A stretch of DNA of 52,950 nt from Anoxybacillus tepidamans PS2 (GCF_000620165.1 NZ_JHVN01000019.1:1-52950), one strand, 5' to 3'. Positions 8,350 to 19,279 are shown, numbered from the stretch's first letter. The notes: a model not told the origin generated them from the sequence alone. Numbers and translations are program-made.

Positions 8350-8378
8350 ATCATATCAGTGTTTCCATTATACGTCAA
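8350..8378 (-). promoter_or_regulatory. SigA promoter of abrB
   Basis: On the minus strand TTGACG (8378-8373) and TATGAT (8355-8350) are separated by exactly 17 bp. The two 0A boxes begin about 17 bp beyond the -10. Confidence 0.88.
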
Positions 8379-8585
8379 TCCTTTTATATGTAAAATTAAA
8401 AAAAAATGTATTTTACTATTTTAGAAAATGTTTAAATTTGATTTTTTACCTATAAATAAATATTATTTGATATATTAGAAAAACTATTATATTGATACAC
8501 ATCCCGAAAAATAATGAATTTTTTTCCTTTTTTATGATTATTTTTACAAAAAACTTGTATATACATATTATCTAAATAGTGATTA
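8379..8585. other. AT-rich abrB-metG divergent intergenic region
   Basis: No gene is visible. The sequence is strongly AT-rich, with tracts of A and T, and would be a natural AbrB target by composition. No convincing stem-loop or riboswitch core was seen here. Confidence 0.5.
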
Positions 8586-8592
8586 TTCGACA
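8586..8592 (-). promoter_or_regulatory. Additional Spo0A box upstream of metG promoter
   Basis: TTCGACA (TGTCGAA on the minus strand) is a perfect 0A box. It sits in a 14-bp repeat, ATTCGACAAAATTC, also present at 8326-8339 beside the abrB boxes. It lies 18 bp before the -35 of the metG promoter. Confidence 0.5.
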
Positions 8593-8609
8593 AAATTCAA
8601 CTTTGTTTG

Positions 8610-8638
8610 TTGACACCCACCTCATTTTTATGTATATT
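8610..8638 (+). promoter_or_regulatory. SigA promoter of metG
   Basis: TTGACA (8610-8615), 17 bp, TATATT (8633-8638), with TG immediately before the -10. This gives a leader of about 110 nt before metG. Confidence 0.85.
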
Positions 8639-8708
8639 TTTCCAAGATAAAAGAAATAGATGTTTTTATATAACAGAAAAATCATATAAAATATATATTA
8701 AGAACAAT

Positions 8709-8736
8709 CGCTCTCGTCCTTCGGGCGGGGGTTTTT
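8709..8736 (+). terminator. Terminator-like hairpin in the metG leader
   Basis: CTCTCGTCC pairs with GGGCGGGGG around TTC, with several G-U pairs, and TTTTT follows, all between the metG promoter and the metG start codon. The CTCTCGTCC start resembles terminator arms of T-box leaders. However, no T-box sequence (AGGGTGG...) and no specifier stem fit in this short leader. Confidence 0.65.
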
Positions 8737-8744
8737 CTATATGA

Positions 8745-10694
<1,950 letters not shown>

Positions 10695-10705
10695 TGCATT
10701 CAATG

Positions 10706-10750
10706 AAAGAGGTGGGCGCGGGATGCGGGCGACACCTCTTTGTTGTCATT
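10706..10750 (+). terminator. Probable terminator after metG
   Basis: AAAGAGGTG (10706-10714) pairs perfectly with CACCTCTTT (10733-10741). The G-rich loop of 18 nt could pair further. The downstream T content is moderate (TTGTTGTCATTTTG), so efficiency is uncertain. Confidence 0.6.
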
Positions 10751-10831
10751 TTGTAATATAAATGTTAACGAGCTGTGATATATGTAATCGCTTTGTATGA
10801 TACACTTAACAACGAAAAAGGAGCTAGGAGT

Positions 10832-11602
10832 ATGTTATTTGATACACATGCGCATTTAAATGCATTGCAATATAGTGAAGATGTAGAAGAGGTCATTCAA
10901 CGAGCCTGCGACGAAGGGGTATCTCACATTGTCGTTGTAGGATTTGACCGTCCAACCATTTCACGGGCGATCAAGTTGGCGGAACAATACGATTTTATTT
11001 ATGCGGCTGTCGGTTGGCATCCTGTCGATGCGATTGACATGACTGATGAAGATTTGCAAATGCTTGAGAAGTTAGCCTCGCATCCGAAGGTAGTTGCTTT
11101 AGGAGAGATGGGGCTTGACTATTATTGGGATAAATCTCCTAAAGAAGTGCAAAAAGAAGTATTTCGTAAGCAAATTGCTTTGGCTAAAAAAGTGAGATTA
11201 CCAATTATCATACATAATCGCGAGGCGACAGCAGATATTTTAGAGATTTTGCAAGAAGAAAACGCGAAAGAAGTCGGCGGAATTATGCATTGCTTTACAG
11301 GTAGCATTGAGGTAGCGAAACAGTGCATTGATATGAACTTTTATCTTTCATTTGGCGGACCGGTGACGTTTAAAAACGCAAAAAAGCCGAAAGAAGTAGC
11401 GAAAGAAATTCCGCTCGAGCATTTGCTTATTGAAACAGATTGTCCTTATTTAACTCCTCATCCGTTCCGGGGGAAACGAAATGAACCGAGCTATGTGAAA
11501 TATGTAGCAGAAGCGATTGCTGAATTAAAAGGTGTTTCTTTTGAAGAAGTAGCAACAAAAACATGTGAAAACGCCAAAAAATTATTCGGCATCAATCGCT
11601 AG
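10832..11602 (+). CDS. tatD: TatD-family metal-dependent DNase
   Basis: This is a metal-dependent hydrolase of the amidohydrolase TIM-barrel family with 3'-5' exonuclease/DNase activity, linked to DNA repair. Metal ligands are visible: H6 and H8 (DTHAHLN), GEMGLDYYW with the bridging Glu, IIIHNR and IMHCFTG histidines, and the final ETDCPYLTP aspartate. ATG at 10832 has AAAGGAGC upstream and gives MLFDTHAHLN as in B. subtilis YabD; upstream in-frame starts lie in non-conserved sequence. It is 256 residues long. Confidence 0.94.
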   Translation: MLFDTHAHLNALQYSEDVEEVIQRACDEGVSHIVVVGFDRPTISRAIKLAEQYDFIYAAVGWHPVDAIDMTDEDLQMLEKLASHPKVVALGEMGLDYYWDKSPKEVQKEVFRKQIALAKKVRLPIIIHNREATADILEILQEENAKEVGGIMHCFTGSIEVAKQCIDMNFYLSFGGPVTFKNAKKPKEVAKEIPLEHLLIETDCPYLTPHPFRGKRNEPSYVKYVAEAIAELKGVSFEEVATKTCENAKKLFGINR

Positions 11603-11621
11603 TAAAAACTGTCGTTTTTTT

Positions 11622-11707
11622 GGAAGGCTTGTCTAATAATTGGTGAAGAAAAAAGAGTTCTACAAATTTAGAGTCTTGCATAGTATAGACATGTCGACAA
11701 GTCTTCC
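11622..11707 (+). other. Long inverted repeat between tatD and yabE
   Basis: GGAAGGCTTGTC (11622-11633) pairs with GACAAGTCTTCC (11696-11707), 11 Watson-Crick pairs plus one G-U, enclosing about 62 nt. GTCTA/TAGAC inside can add pairs. TTTCCTTTT follows. It may be a terminator of tatD or a folded leader. A separate perfect 12-bp palindrome, TTTACGCGTAAA, lies at 11745-11756 ahead of yabE. Confidence 0.45.
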
Positions 11708-11805
11708 TTTCCTTTTACCTTGATTTTTTGCATAATAGAGTGTGTTTACGCGTAAAGAGGTTAAGGGAGGAGAAATAAGGACAAGAGAAGGAGGCGTTTC
11801 AAAAC

Positions 11806-12993
11806 GTGTTAACAAACATGAGGAGTCTGCTGTCCGGTTCGTTCAGAAAGAATTTAACGATAACTGCTAGTAGTTTGATAGCTTTTTCGGCAACAACTGG
11901 ATTTGCGGGATATGAGGCAACGAAAGAACATGTGATACTTACAAAGGATGGGAAGAAGCAGGAGATTCGTACACATGCCGATACAGTTCGAGAGTTGTTA
12001 GAAGAACAGCACATTCACCCGCGGCCTGAAGATTATGTATATCCTTCGCTTGATGCAGCTGTAACAGATGATCTACATATTGTTTGGGAACCGAGTAAAA
12101 GAGTTACCATGACGATAGATGGGAAACAAAAAGAAATTTGGACGACTGCAAAAAATGTAAAAGAACTATTAGCCGCCCAACATATTGTTTTAGGACCACA
12201 CGATCAAGTATCTCCATCAATTGATGCGAATATTCAAAAAGGGATGAATATTTCGCTTGAAAAAGCGTTTCCCGTTCAGTTAAATGTCGGCGGTAAACAA
12301 CAACAGGTATGGGCAACTTCGACTACTGTCGCTGACTTTTTAAAGCAGCACAACATCACATTGAATGAACTCGACCGTGTTGAACCATCATTAAATGATA
12401 AAATAAAAGCAAATATGGTCGTAAAGGTTACTAAAGTTCAAAAAGTCACCGATGTAGTGGAAGAACCAGTAAATTTTGCAGTCGTCACCCGAAGAGATGC
12501 CAGCCTGCCTAGGGGGCAGCAACGAGTCATCAGTCCCGGCGAAAAAGGGCTCGTATCAAAGCAATATGAGGTCATATTGGAAAATGGAAAAGAAGTGTCG
12601 CGCAAATTAGTAAAGACAGAAACAGTTAAACAAAGTCAAGATCGTGTCGTGGCTGTGGGTACTAGAGAAACGTATATCACATCACGCGGCTCAGCACAAT
12701 CATCTAGAGAGATTTATGTTACTGCCACTGCATATACTGCTTATTGTAGTGGATGTTCTGGAAAAACGCGAACAGGTATTAACTTGCGTTCTAATCCTCA
12801 TATGAAAGTAATTGCAGTTGATCCCCGCATAATTCCGCTCGGTTCGAAAGTGTATGTAGAAGGGTACGGTTATGCAATTGCAGGGGACACGGGAGCTGGG
12901 ATCAACGGTTATGAAATTGATGTTTTCTTTCCTGATAAGTCGTCTGCTTTTCGTTGGGGGAAGAAGCGTGTAAAAGTAAGAATTATACAATAA
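11806..12993 (+). CDS. yabE: Resuscitation-promoting-factor-like cell-wall protein YabE
   Basis: This is a surface-associated cell-wall protein related to RpfB, thought to remodel peptidoglycan. An N-terminal membrane anchor or signal segment spans about 17-37. Three DUF348 repeats follow at about 40-94, 97-153 and 156-210, each carrying a 'vxxLLxxqxi' motif. A G5 domain covers about 213-290. The C-terminal 3D domain (about 300-395) has its three aspartates in AVDPRIIPLGS (D339), AGDTG (D361) and IDVFF (D372), as in MltA/RpfB lytic enzymes. The start is GTG 11806 with AAGGAGGCG upstream; ATG 11818 is possible. Regulation is unclear, but the leader holds a palindrome and an inverted repeat. 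Confidence 0.9.
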   Translation: MLTNMRSLLSGSFRKNLTITASSLIAFSATTGFAGYEATKEHVILTKDGKKQEIRTHADTVRELLEEQHIHPRPEDYVYPSLDAAVTDDLHIVWEPSKRVTMTIDGKQKEIWTTAKNVKELLAAQHIVLGPHDQVSPSIDANIQKGMNISLEKAFPVQLNVGGKQQQVWATSTTVADFLKQHNITLNELDRVEPSLNDKIKANMVVKVTKVQKVTDVVEEPVNFAVVTRRDASLPRGQQRVISPGEKGLVSKQYEVILENGKEVSRKLVKTETVKQSQDRVVAVGTRETYITSRGSAQSSREIYVTATAYTAYCSGCSGKTRTGINLRSNPHMKVIAVDPRIIPLGSKVYVEGYGYAIAGDTGAGINGYEIDVFFPDKSSAFRWGKKRVKVRIIQ

Positions 12994-13001
12994 GGAAGAA
13001 G

Positions 13002-13031
13002 ACAGGGGGTTTTTTTGCCCTCTGTTTTTTC
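13002..13031 (+). terminator. Terminator of yabE
   Basis: ACAGGGGG pairs with the CCCTCTGT segment, with one G-U, around a T-rich loop, and TTTTTT follows at 13025-13030. Confidence 0.8.
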
Positions 13032-13148
13032 GTTATAATGGAAAGTGATTTTCCACACTTATTAGACGAAAAAGCAAGTAAAAAGTTTCATTTTTTATGA
13101 AAACGATAAAAATATTTATGGTAAAAATATTTGTCTATTTTGATTCGG

Positions 13149-13184
13149 AAAGGGGGAAGCGCAGGAACTTGTTTCTGCGCACCA
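13149..13184 (+). promoter_or_regulatory. Hairpin between Shine-Dalgarno and start of rnmV
   Basis: AAAGGGGGAAG (13149-13158) is a good Shine-Dalgarno but lies almost 30 nt before the start codon. Between them GCGCAG (13159-13164) pairs with CTGCGC (13175-13180). When folded, this stem would bring the ribosome site to within about ten bases of the start. Confidence 0.55.
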
Positions 13185-13187
13185 GTG

Positions 13188-14651
<1,464 letters not shown>

Positions 14652-14652
14652 T

Positions 14653-14680
14653 CACGTCTTTTAGGTATATGCATATTGTA
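14653..14680 (+). promoter_or_regulatory. SigK promoter of yabG
   Basis: CATATTGTA (14672-14680) is an exact match to the SigK -10 CATANNNTA. The -35 AC pair (14654-14655) is 16 bp upstream, the SigK spacing. yabG is SigK-dependent in B. subtilis, which fits. Confidence 0.7.
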
Positions 14681-14716
14681 CTTAATAAACGGCATATATT
14701 TTGGAGTGAACGAGCA

Positions 14717-15595
14717 ATGGAGATTAAAATCGGAGATATCGTGGCCAGAAAATCATACGAATGCGATTTATTGTTTCGAGTGATTGATATTAAAGAGAAA
14801 GATGGAGAAATAGAAGTGATCCTTCACGGTGAGGACGTACGTTTAATCGCAGATGCCCCATTGAACGATTTAATCATTGTTGATGAACAGGAGCAACAAA
14901 CGAGAAAAAAAAGGGAAAATGAGTTAATTGAACAGTCATATAGGTTGTTAAGGCAAGATTATTACCTGTTGAAACAAAAAGCAGAGTATCGGGCGACAGG
15001 GGGGTATCAAACAGAAAAAGATTTTTTTCAAATTCCAGGGCGCGTCCTTCATCTGGATGGTGACCCTGTATACTTACGTAAATGTTTAAACTTATATGAA
15101 CGAATCGGTGTCCCTGTATATGGTGTATATTGTGAGGAAAAGGAGATGCCGGAAAAAGTAGGAGGACTCCTTGAGCAAGTTCGTCCCGATATTTTAGTTA
15201 TTACAGGTCATGACTCTTACTCAAAATCAAAAGGGAAAGTAACTGATTTAAAAGCATACCGTCATTCAAAATATTTTGTGCAAACGGTAAAAGAGGCGAG
15301 GAAAAAAATACCTCATCTTGACCAGCTTGTCATTTTTGCTGGGGCATGCCAATCGTATTTTGAATCATTAATTCGTGCCGGTGCAAACTTTGCAAGTTCC
15401 CCAGCGCGTGTCAATATTCATGCGCTTGATCCAGTGTATATTGTTTCAAGAATTAGTTTTACTCCCTTTGTTGAGGCAGTTCAAGTTTGGGATGTGCTGC
15501 GCAATACTTTGACTGGTGAGAAGGGGCTTGGGGGGGTAGAAACAAAAGGAGTACTGCGCACGGGAATGCCATTTCGCTTAATTGAAGAAGAATAG
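14717..15595 (+). CDS. yabG: Sporulation-specific protease YabG
   Basis: YabG is a cysteine protease that trims spore-coat proteins such as SpoIVA, SafA and YeeK late in sporulation in the mother cell. This copy has 292 residues and is colinear with B. subtilis YabG. The conserved blocks DILVITGHD, AYRHSKYF and FAGACQSYFESLIRAGANFASSP include the conserved His and Cys expected for catalysis. The N-terminus (MEIKIGDIVARKSY) resembles an SH3-like segment. ATG at 14717 fits the B. subtilis start and has GGAGTGA upstream; the longer frame from 14669 runs through the promoter. Its SigK promoter is visible and a terminator follows. Confidence 0.93.
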   Translation: MEIKIGDIVARKSYECDLLFRVIDIKEKDGEIEVILHGEDVRLIADAPLNDLIIVDEQEQQTRKKRENELIEQSYRLLRQDYYLLKQKAEYRATGGYQTEKDFFQIPGRVLHLDGDPVYLRKCLNLYERIGVPVYGVYCEEKEMPEKVGGLLEQVRPDILVITGHDSYSKSKGKVTDLKAYRHSKYFVQTVKEARKKIPHLDQLVIFAGACQSYFESLIRAGANFASSPARVNIHALDPVYIVSRISFTPFVEAVQVWDVLRNTLTGEKGLGGVETKGVLRTGMPFRLIEEE

Positions 15596-15599
15596 GGAG

Positions 15600-15641
15600 A
15601 AGATCGCTACGGCGAAAGAAATAGTCGGGCGATCTTTTTCT
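15600..15641 (+). terminator. Terminator of yabG
   Basis: AAGATCGC (15600-15607) pairs with GCGATCTT (15629-15636) and TTTC follows. The loop of about 21 nt is long but can pair internally. Confidence 0.75.
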
Positions 15642-15712
15642 ATTCCATACATAATTTTTCATGAACAGTATATAATATACACGGAAATGAGAAAAATGTA
15701 GAAAAATACACA

Positions 15713-15742
15713 TTGACACAAATGAAAAGTGGTTGGTATAAT
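15713..15742 (+). promoter_or_regulatory. SigA promoter P1 of veg
   Basis: TTGACA (15713-15718), 18 bp, TATAAT (15737-15742): both boxes are perfect. veg is known for very strong vegetative transcription in B. subtilis. Confidence 0.88.
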
Positions 15743-15750
15743 TTTTATTT

Positions 15751-15779
15751 TTGATTTTTTAAATCAAATTTGTTATAAT
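15751..15779 (+). promoter_or_regulatory. SigA promoter P2 of veg
   Basis: TTGATT (15751-15756), 17 bp, TATAAT (15774-15779) with an extended -10 TG at 15771-15772. TTTGATTT and AAATCAAA form an inverted repeat at 15750-15768 over the -35 and spacer. With P1 this gives two tandem strong promoters. Confidence 0.8.
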
Positions 15780-15805
15780 GTTAACAGTGAGGTGGAGAGC
15801 GAATG

Positions 15806-16069
15806 ATGGCAAAAACTTTATCCGATATTAAGAAGGCGTTAGATTCTAACATTGGTAAGCGCCTAACATTAAAAGCGAACGGTGGTCGAAGAAAAACCAT
15901 TGAACGCTGTGGGATTCTTGCAGAGACGTATCCATCTGTATTTGTCATTGAGCTTGATCAAGCGGAAAATGCGTTCGAGCGTGTCTCTTATAGCTATGCG
16001 GATGTATTGACAGAAACGGTAAAATTAACATTTTTGGATGATGATCATATGGTAGTGGGCAGGCAGTAG
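15806..16069 (+). CDS. veg: Veg protein, biofilm regulator
   Basis: Veg is a small, abundant cytosolic protein that stimulates biofilm matrix genes in B. subtilis, apparently by opposing SinR. Its fold belongs to DUF1021. The sequence [20 protein letters not shown] and the following [14 protein letters not shown] block are almost invariant. The protein has 87 residues starting at ATG 15806; ATG 15803 (one extra Met) is equally placed relative to GAGGTGGAG. The gene stands alone, between tandem promoters and a terminator. Confidence 0.95.
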   Translation: MAKTLSDIKKALDSNIGKRLTLKANGGRRKTIERCGILAETYPSVFVIELDQAENAFERVSYSYADVLTETVKLTFLDDDHMVVGRQ

Positions 16070-16095
16070 ACATTTGTTTGCTGCTTTTTGTTTTT
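16063..16095 (+). terminator. Terminator of veg
   Basis: GCAGTAGAC (16063-16071) pairs with GTTTGCTGC (16076-16084), including two G-U pairs, then TTTTTGTTTTT. It overlaps the veg stop. Confidence 0.82.
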
Positions 16096-16109
16096 CTCCG
16101 CCGCATCAA

Positions 16110-16139
16110 ACATAAAGAGTGGGTCGTTTTTAAATACTA
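16110..16139 (+). promoter_or_regulatory. Possible SigG/SigF promoter of sspF
   Basis: ACATA (16110-16114), 18 bp, AATACTA (16133-16139) resembles the forespore pattern (GMATA, 17-18 bp, CATNMTA) with two mismatches. The position, about 35 nt before the sspF start codon, is right. Confidence 0.42.
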
Positions 16140-16174
16140 AAACTGTCGCGGTGTTGGAAAGGAGCTGTTTGCAT

Positions 16175-16357
16175 TTGGGTCGACGTCGTGGAATAATGTC
16201 ACAGCGTTTTAAAGAAGAATTAGCAAAAGAGCTAGGGTTTTATGACGTAGTGCAAAAAGAAGGATGGGGTGCAATTCGCGCGAAAGATGCCGGCAACATG
16301 GTAAAGCTAGCCATTGAAATGGCTGAAAGACATTTGGCGAACAGGCAAGGACGCTAA
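16175..16357 (+). CDS. sspF: Small acid-soluble spore protein SspF, alpha/beta type
   Basis: SspF is a DNA-binding spore protein that coats and protects forespore DNA. It is 60 residues long. The motifs LGRRRGIMS and [12 protein letters not shown] fit the family, and [19 protein letters not shown] is the conserved alpha/beta SASP region. The start is TTG at 16175, with AAAGGAGCTG at 16158-16167; the B. subtilis protein starts at the equivalent MGRRRG. The longer frame from 16088 reads through the promoter region and is rejected. A forespore promoter is suggested upstream and a terminator follows. Confidence 0.92.
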   Translation: MGRRRGIMSQRFKEELAKELGFYDVVQKEGWGAIRAKDAGNMVKLAIEMAERHLANRQGR

Positions 16358-16386
16358 ACGAACTTGACAAACGAACGCCGCGACAG

Positions 16387-16413
16387 CCGAAGCTTTATGG
16401 CTTCGGTTTTTCT
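16387..16413 (+). terminator. Terminator of sspF
   Basis: CCGAAGC (16387-16393) pairs with GCTTCGG (16400-16406), then TTTTTCTTT. Confidence 0.88.
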
Positions 16414-16442
16414 TTGACAAGACCGCTAAAAGATTGCATAAT
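16414..16442 (+). promoter_or_regulatory. SigA promoter of ispE
   Basis: TTGACA (16414-16419), 17 bp, CATAAT (16437-16442). It directly follows the sspF terminator and gives a leader of about 60 nt. Confidence 0.68.
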
Positions 16443-16506
16443 GATGGACGGTGTTTTGTGGTAAAATGTTCGTATAAGTTTGAAGTGGATAAAGTAGGTG
16501 GAAAGT

Positions 16507-17376
16507 TTGAGATTATTGGTAAAGGCACCGGCAAAAATCAATTTATCATTAGATGTGTTACATAAACGTCCGGACGGATATCACGAAGTTAAAATGGTTA
16601 TGACGACAATTGACCTTGCTGACCGCATTGAATTAATTCCATTGTCGAGCGATACGATCAAAATCATTTCGCATAATCGCTTTGTTCCTGATGATCACCG
16701 CAATTTAGCTTATCAAGCGGCGAAGTTGTTAAAAGAAACGTTTGGAATCAGAGAAGGGGTAGCGATATCTATTACAAAAACGATTCCAGTAGCGGCAGGT
16801 CTGGCAGGAGGGAGCAGCGATGCAGCTGCTACACTGCGAGGGTTGAACAAACTTTGGAAGTTAGGTCTTACCCTTGATCAGTTGGCCGAACTTGGTGCCA
16901 AAATAGGTTCCGATGTCTCATTTTGTGTCTATGGGGGAACAGCGATTGCGACAGGGCGGGGAGAGAAAATTGAGCATATTCCAGCCCCGCCTCCATGTTG
17001 GGTTATTTTGGCTAAGCCTACGATCGGAGTTTCTACGGCGGAAGTATATCGAAACTTAAATCTTAATACAATTACTCATCCAGATGTTGATGGAATGGTA
17101 CAAGCCATTAAAAGTCAAAACTACGAGAGGATTTGCTCTCTTGTTGGAAATGTGTTGGAAGATGTGACTTTGAGGAAATATCCAGAAGTAGCCAACATTA
17201 AGGAACAAATGAAGCGATTTGGTGCTGATGCAGTGTTAATGAGCGGGAGCGGCCCAACGGTGTTCGGGTTAGTTCAATATGATTCACGCCTACAGCGAAT
17301 CTACAATGGATTACGAGGGTTTTGTGACCAAGTATTTACAGTGAGATTGTTAGGAGAGCGGAATTCTCTTGATTAA
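16507..17376 (+). CDS. ispE: 4-diphosphocytidyl-2-C-methyl-D-erythritol kinase
   Basis: IspE phosphorylates CDP-methylerythritol with ATP in the non-mevalonate (MEP) pathway for isoprenoids. It is a GHMP kinase. [12 protein letters not shown] at the N-terminus, the ATP-binding [12 protein letters not shown] around G101-A107, and the C-terminal [10 protein letters not shown] are all present. TTG at 16507 gives 289 residues and [13 protein letters not shown], equal in length to B. subtilis IspE, with AGGTGGA at 16496-16502. The GTG at 16498 lies within that ribosome site. Confidence 0.95.
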   Translation: MRLLVKAPAKINLSLDVLHKRPDGYHEVKMVMTTIDLADRIELIPLSSDTIKIISHNRFVPDDHRNLAYQAAKLLKETFGIREGVAISITKTIPVAAGLAGGSSDAAATLRGLNKLWKLGLTLDQLAELGAKIGSDVSFCVYGGTAIATGRGEKIEHIPAPPPCWVILAKPTIGVSTAEVYRNLNLNTITHPDVDGMVQAIKSQNYERICSLVGNVLEDVTLRKYPEVANIKEQMKRFGADAVLMSGSGPTVFGLVQYDSRLQRIYNGLRGFCDQVFTVRLLGERNSLD

Positions 17377-17397
17377 ACACGTACATTAATGTTATAT
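17369..17397 (+). promoter_or_regulatory. SigA promoter of purR
   Basis: TTGATT (17369-17374), 17 bp, TTATAT (17392-17397). The -35 overlaps the ispE stop codon. Both boxes deviate from consensus, as expected for a controlled promoter. Confidence 0.45.
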
Positions 17398-17406
17398 TTA
17401 CGTTAA

Positions 17407-17419
17407 AATATTCGGTTTT
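17407..17419 (-). promoter_or_regulatory. PurBox at purR
   Basis: The minus strand reads AAAACCGAATATT, matching 12 of 13 positions of the PurBox AWWWCCGAACWWT. A weaker facing copy (AAACACGTACATT, about 10/13) lies at 17375-17387, so the pair brackets the promoter. This suggests autoregulation, as described for B. subtilis purR. Confidence 0.6.
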
Positions 17420-17432
17420 AGGGGGTGTATTT

Positions 17433-18257
17433 ATGAAATTAAGGCGCAGCAGCCGACTAGTCGATATGACGCATTATCTCCTGCAACATCCTCATCAGCT
17501 CGTGCCGCTCACCTTTTTTGCAGAGCGTTATCAATCGGCGAAATCTTCCATCAGCGAAGATTTGGCTATCATTAAACAAACGTTTGAGCAGCAAGGAATA
17601 GGAACGCTCAAGACGCTTTCCGGCGCGGCGGGCGGCGTTCAATATATTCCAAAAATGTCTGCTGATGAAGCGAAAGCAACGGTTCAATACTTGTGCGAAC
17701 AACTCGCTAATCCGGAGCGATTATTGCCCGGTGGGTACTTGTACATGACTGATATTCTGGGAGATGCCCGTATTGTGAACAAAATTGGTAGACTTTATGC
17801 GTCTCTTTTTGCAGAAAGATCAATTGATGTTGTGATGACGATCGCGACAAAAGGTATTCCACTCGCTTATGCCGTTGCTCACTTTTTGAATGTGCCCGTT
17901 GTGATTGTTCGCCATGATAATAAAGTAACCGAAGGATCAATGGTCAGCATTAATTATGTTTCTGGTTCTTCAAAGCGTATTCAAACGATGGTATTGGCAA
18001 AACGGAGTTTGGCGGAAGGCACAAACGTTTTAATTGTTGATGATTTTATGAAAGCAGGCGGAACGATCAACGGAATGATTAGCCTGCTAAATGAGTTTAA
18101 TGCCCAATTAGCTGGCATTGGTGTTCTCGTGGAATCAGAGGAAACGAGCGAAAGGCTTGTTGATGAATATATTTCCTTAGTAAAGCTCTCTTCTGTTAAT
18201 ATAAAAGAGAAGCAAATTGCTATTAAAGAAGGAAACTATATTGATTTTATGGAATAA
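17433..18257 (+). CDS. purR: Purine operon repressor PurR
   Basis: PurR represses purine synthesis and salvage genes by binding paired PurBoxes; PRPP relieves repression, and the related (p)ppGpp effect is known in B. subtilis. The N-terminal winged helix spans about 1-72 (MKLRRSSRLVDMTHYLLQH, then SAKSSISEDL). A PRPP-binding phosphoribosyltransferase-fold domain follows, with VDDFMKAGGT (D203-D204 as the acidic pair). It has 274 residues, slightly shorter at the C-terminus than the 285 of B. subtilis. The ATG has AGGGGGTG upstream. ridA follows by 19 nt, the conserved partner. Confidence 0.95.
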   Translation: MKLRRSSRLVDMTHYLLQHPHQLVPLTFFAERYQSAKSSISEDLAIIKQTFEQQGIGTLKTLSGAAGGVQYIPKMSADEAKATVQYLCEQLANPERLLPGGYLYMTDILGDARIVNKIGRLYASLFAERSIDVVMTIATKGIPLAYAVAHFLNVPVVIVRHDNKVTEGSMVSINYVSGSSKRIQTMVLAKRSLAEGTNVLIVDDFMKAGGTINGMISLLNEFNAQLAGIGVLVESEETSERLVDEYISLVKLSSVNIKEKQIAIKEGNYIDFME

Positions 18258-18276
18258 GTGAAAGGGGATATGCAAG

Positions 18277-18651
18277 ATGAAAAAAGTAGAAACAACAAAA
18301 GCGCCGCAAGCCATCGGTCCTTACTCTCAAGGAATTATTGTCAATAACATGTTTTATAGCTCTGGACAAATTGCCTTAACACCAGAAGGAGAAATGGTTG
18401 AAGGAGATGTTCAAGCACAAACGCATCAAGTATTTAGAAACTTGCAAGCTGTTTTGGAGGCAGCAGGAGCATCACTTGAAACAGTCGTAAAAACGACAGT
18501 ATTTCTAAAAAGCATGGATGATTTTGCAGCAATGAACGAAGTCTATGGACAATATTTTAATGAACACAAGCCAGCTCGCTCTTGTGTAGCAGTGGCTAAA
18601 CTTCCGAAAGATGCGCTCGTTGAAATCGAAGTTATTGCATTAGTAAAATAG
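18277..18651 (+). CDS. ridA: RidA-family enamine/imine deaminase (YabJ)
   Basis: RidA hydrolyses reactive 2-aminoacrylate and other enamines made by PLP enzymes. The trimeric YjgF/YER057c/UK114 fold is indicated by IGPYSQGI (13-20), [11 protein letters not shown], and the catalytic-site arginine R101 in KPARSCVAV with E118. It has 124 residues. The ATG at 18277 has AAAGGGGATA upstream. In B. subtilis yabJ is co-transcribed with purR and linked to purine control and to spoVG-region regulation; the spacing here agrees. Confidence 0.95.
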   Translation: MKKVETTKAPQAIGPYSQGIIVNNMFYSSGQIALTPEGEMVEGDVQAQTHQVFRNLQAVLEAAGASLETVVKTTVFLKSMDDFAAMNEVYGQYFNEHKPARSCVAVAKLPKDALVEIEVIALVK

Positions 18652-18793
18652 TTTCCCTTGTGTTGCTGCTCACCTTTCTATTCCCATTTGAAGAATGTTT
18701 CAAATAAGAAGTTGGATGGATATTGAGAAATTTTAATAGTTTGACAAAAATCGGTCATTTTAGCCATTTTTTATAAAAAAATTTAAATAAAAA

Positions 18794-18822
18794 GAAGGAA
18801 ATGCGGGATAAATGTGGAATAA
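18794..18822 (+). promoter_or_regulatory. SigH promoter of spoVG
   Basis: GAAGGAAAT (18794-18802) matches the SigH -35 RnAGGAWWW, and GTGGAATAA (18814-18822) matches the -10 RnnGAATWW, with 11 bp between. Both are perfect matches. An AT-rich tract just upstream (18738-18792) is where AbrB represses in B. subtilis. Confidence 0.9.
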
Positions 18823-18863
18823 AACTAATTAAGTTCTTATATAGGGAAAAGGTGGTGAGCAGA

Positions 18864-19154
18864 ATGGAAGTAACTGACGTAAGATTACGCCGCGTGAATA
18901 CCGAAGGACGTATGAGAGCGATTGCCTCGATTACATTGGACAATGAGTTTGTTGTGCATGATATCCGTGTAATTGACGGCAATAACGGCTTGTTTGTGGC
19001 GATGCCGAGCAAGCGTACTCCTGACGGGGAATTTCGCGACATTGCACATCCAATTAATTCCACAACCCGCGGGAAAATTCAAGAAGCCATATTGGCAGAG
19101 TATCACCGTTTAGGTGAACTTGAGGAAGAATTAGAAGAAGCTGGTGCTTCTTAA
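18864..19154 (+). CDS. spoVG: SpoVG, regulator of septation and sporulation
   Basis: SpoVG is a small conserved nucleic-acid-binding protein that affects asymmetric septation, cortex formation and, in other Firmicutes, virulence and capsule genes. [19 protein letters not shown] and the central [16 protein letters not shown] block are nearly identical to B. subtilis; the length is 96 residues. ATG at 18864 has AAAGGTGGTGA upstream; the longer frame from 18801 begins within the SigH promoter. Expression is expected from SigH with AbrB repression, linking it to the abrB gene 10 kb upstream. Confidence 0.97.
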   Translation: MEVTDVRLRRVNTEGRMRAIASITLDNEFVVHDIRVIDGNNGLFVAMPSKRTPDGEFRDIAHPINSTTRGKIQEAILAEYHRLGELEEELEEAGAS

Positions 19155-19158
19155 ATAG

Positions 19159-19194
19159 AAAAAGCCTGTTCTAGCAGAACAGGCTTTTTATTTT
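19159..19194 (+). terminator. Terminator of spoVG
   Basis: A 14-bp perfect stem (19159-19172 with 19176-19189, core AGCCTGTTCT/AGAACAGGCT) with a three-base loop is followed by a T-run. Confidence 0.95.
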
Positions 19195-19215
19195 TTGGTA
19201 AAATGGATTGTTTCC

Positions 19216-19244
19216 TTGAAATACATAACTAATTGAGATATATT
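19216..19244 (+). promoter_or_regulatory. SigA promoter of glmU
   Basis: TTGAAA (19216-19221), 17 bp, TATATT (19239-19244), about 35 nt before the glmU start codon. Confidence 0.68.
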
Positions 19245-19279
19245 CAATATGGATAAAAAGGTAATTGGAGGCCCTGTTT

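Noticed and set aside
11603-11805. c-di-AMP (ydaO-type) riboswitch upstream of yabE
   Set aside because: The conserved core sequence blocks of that class were not found by reading; only an inverted repeat and a palindrome are present.
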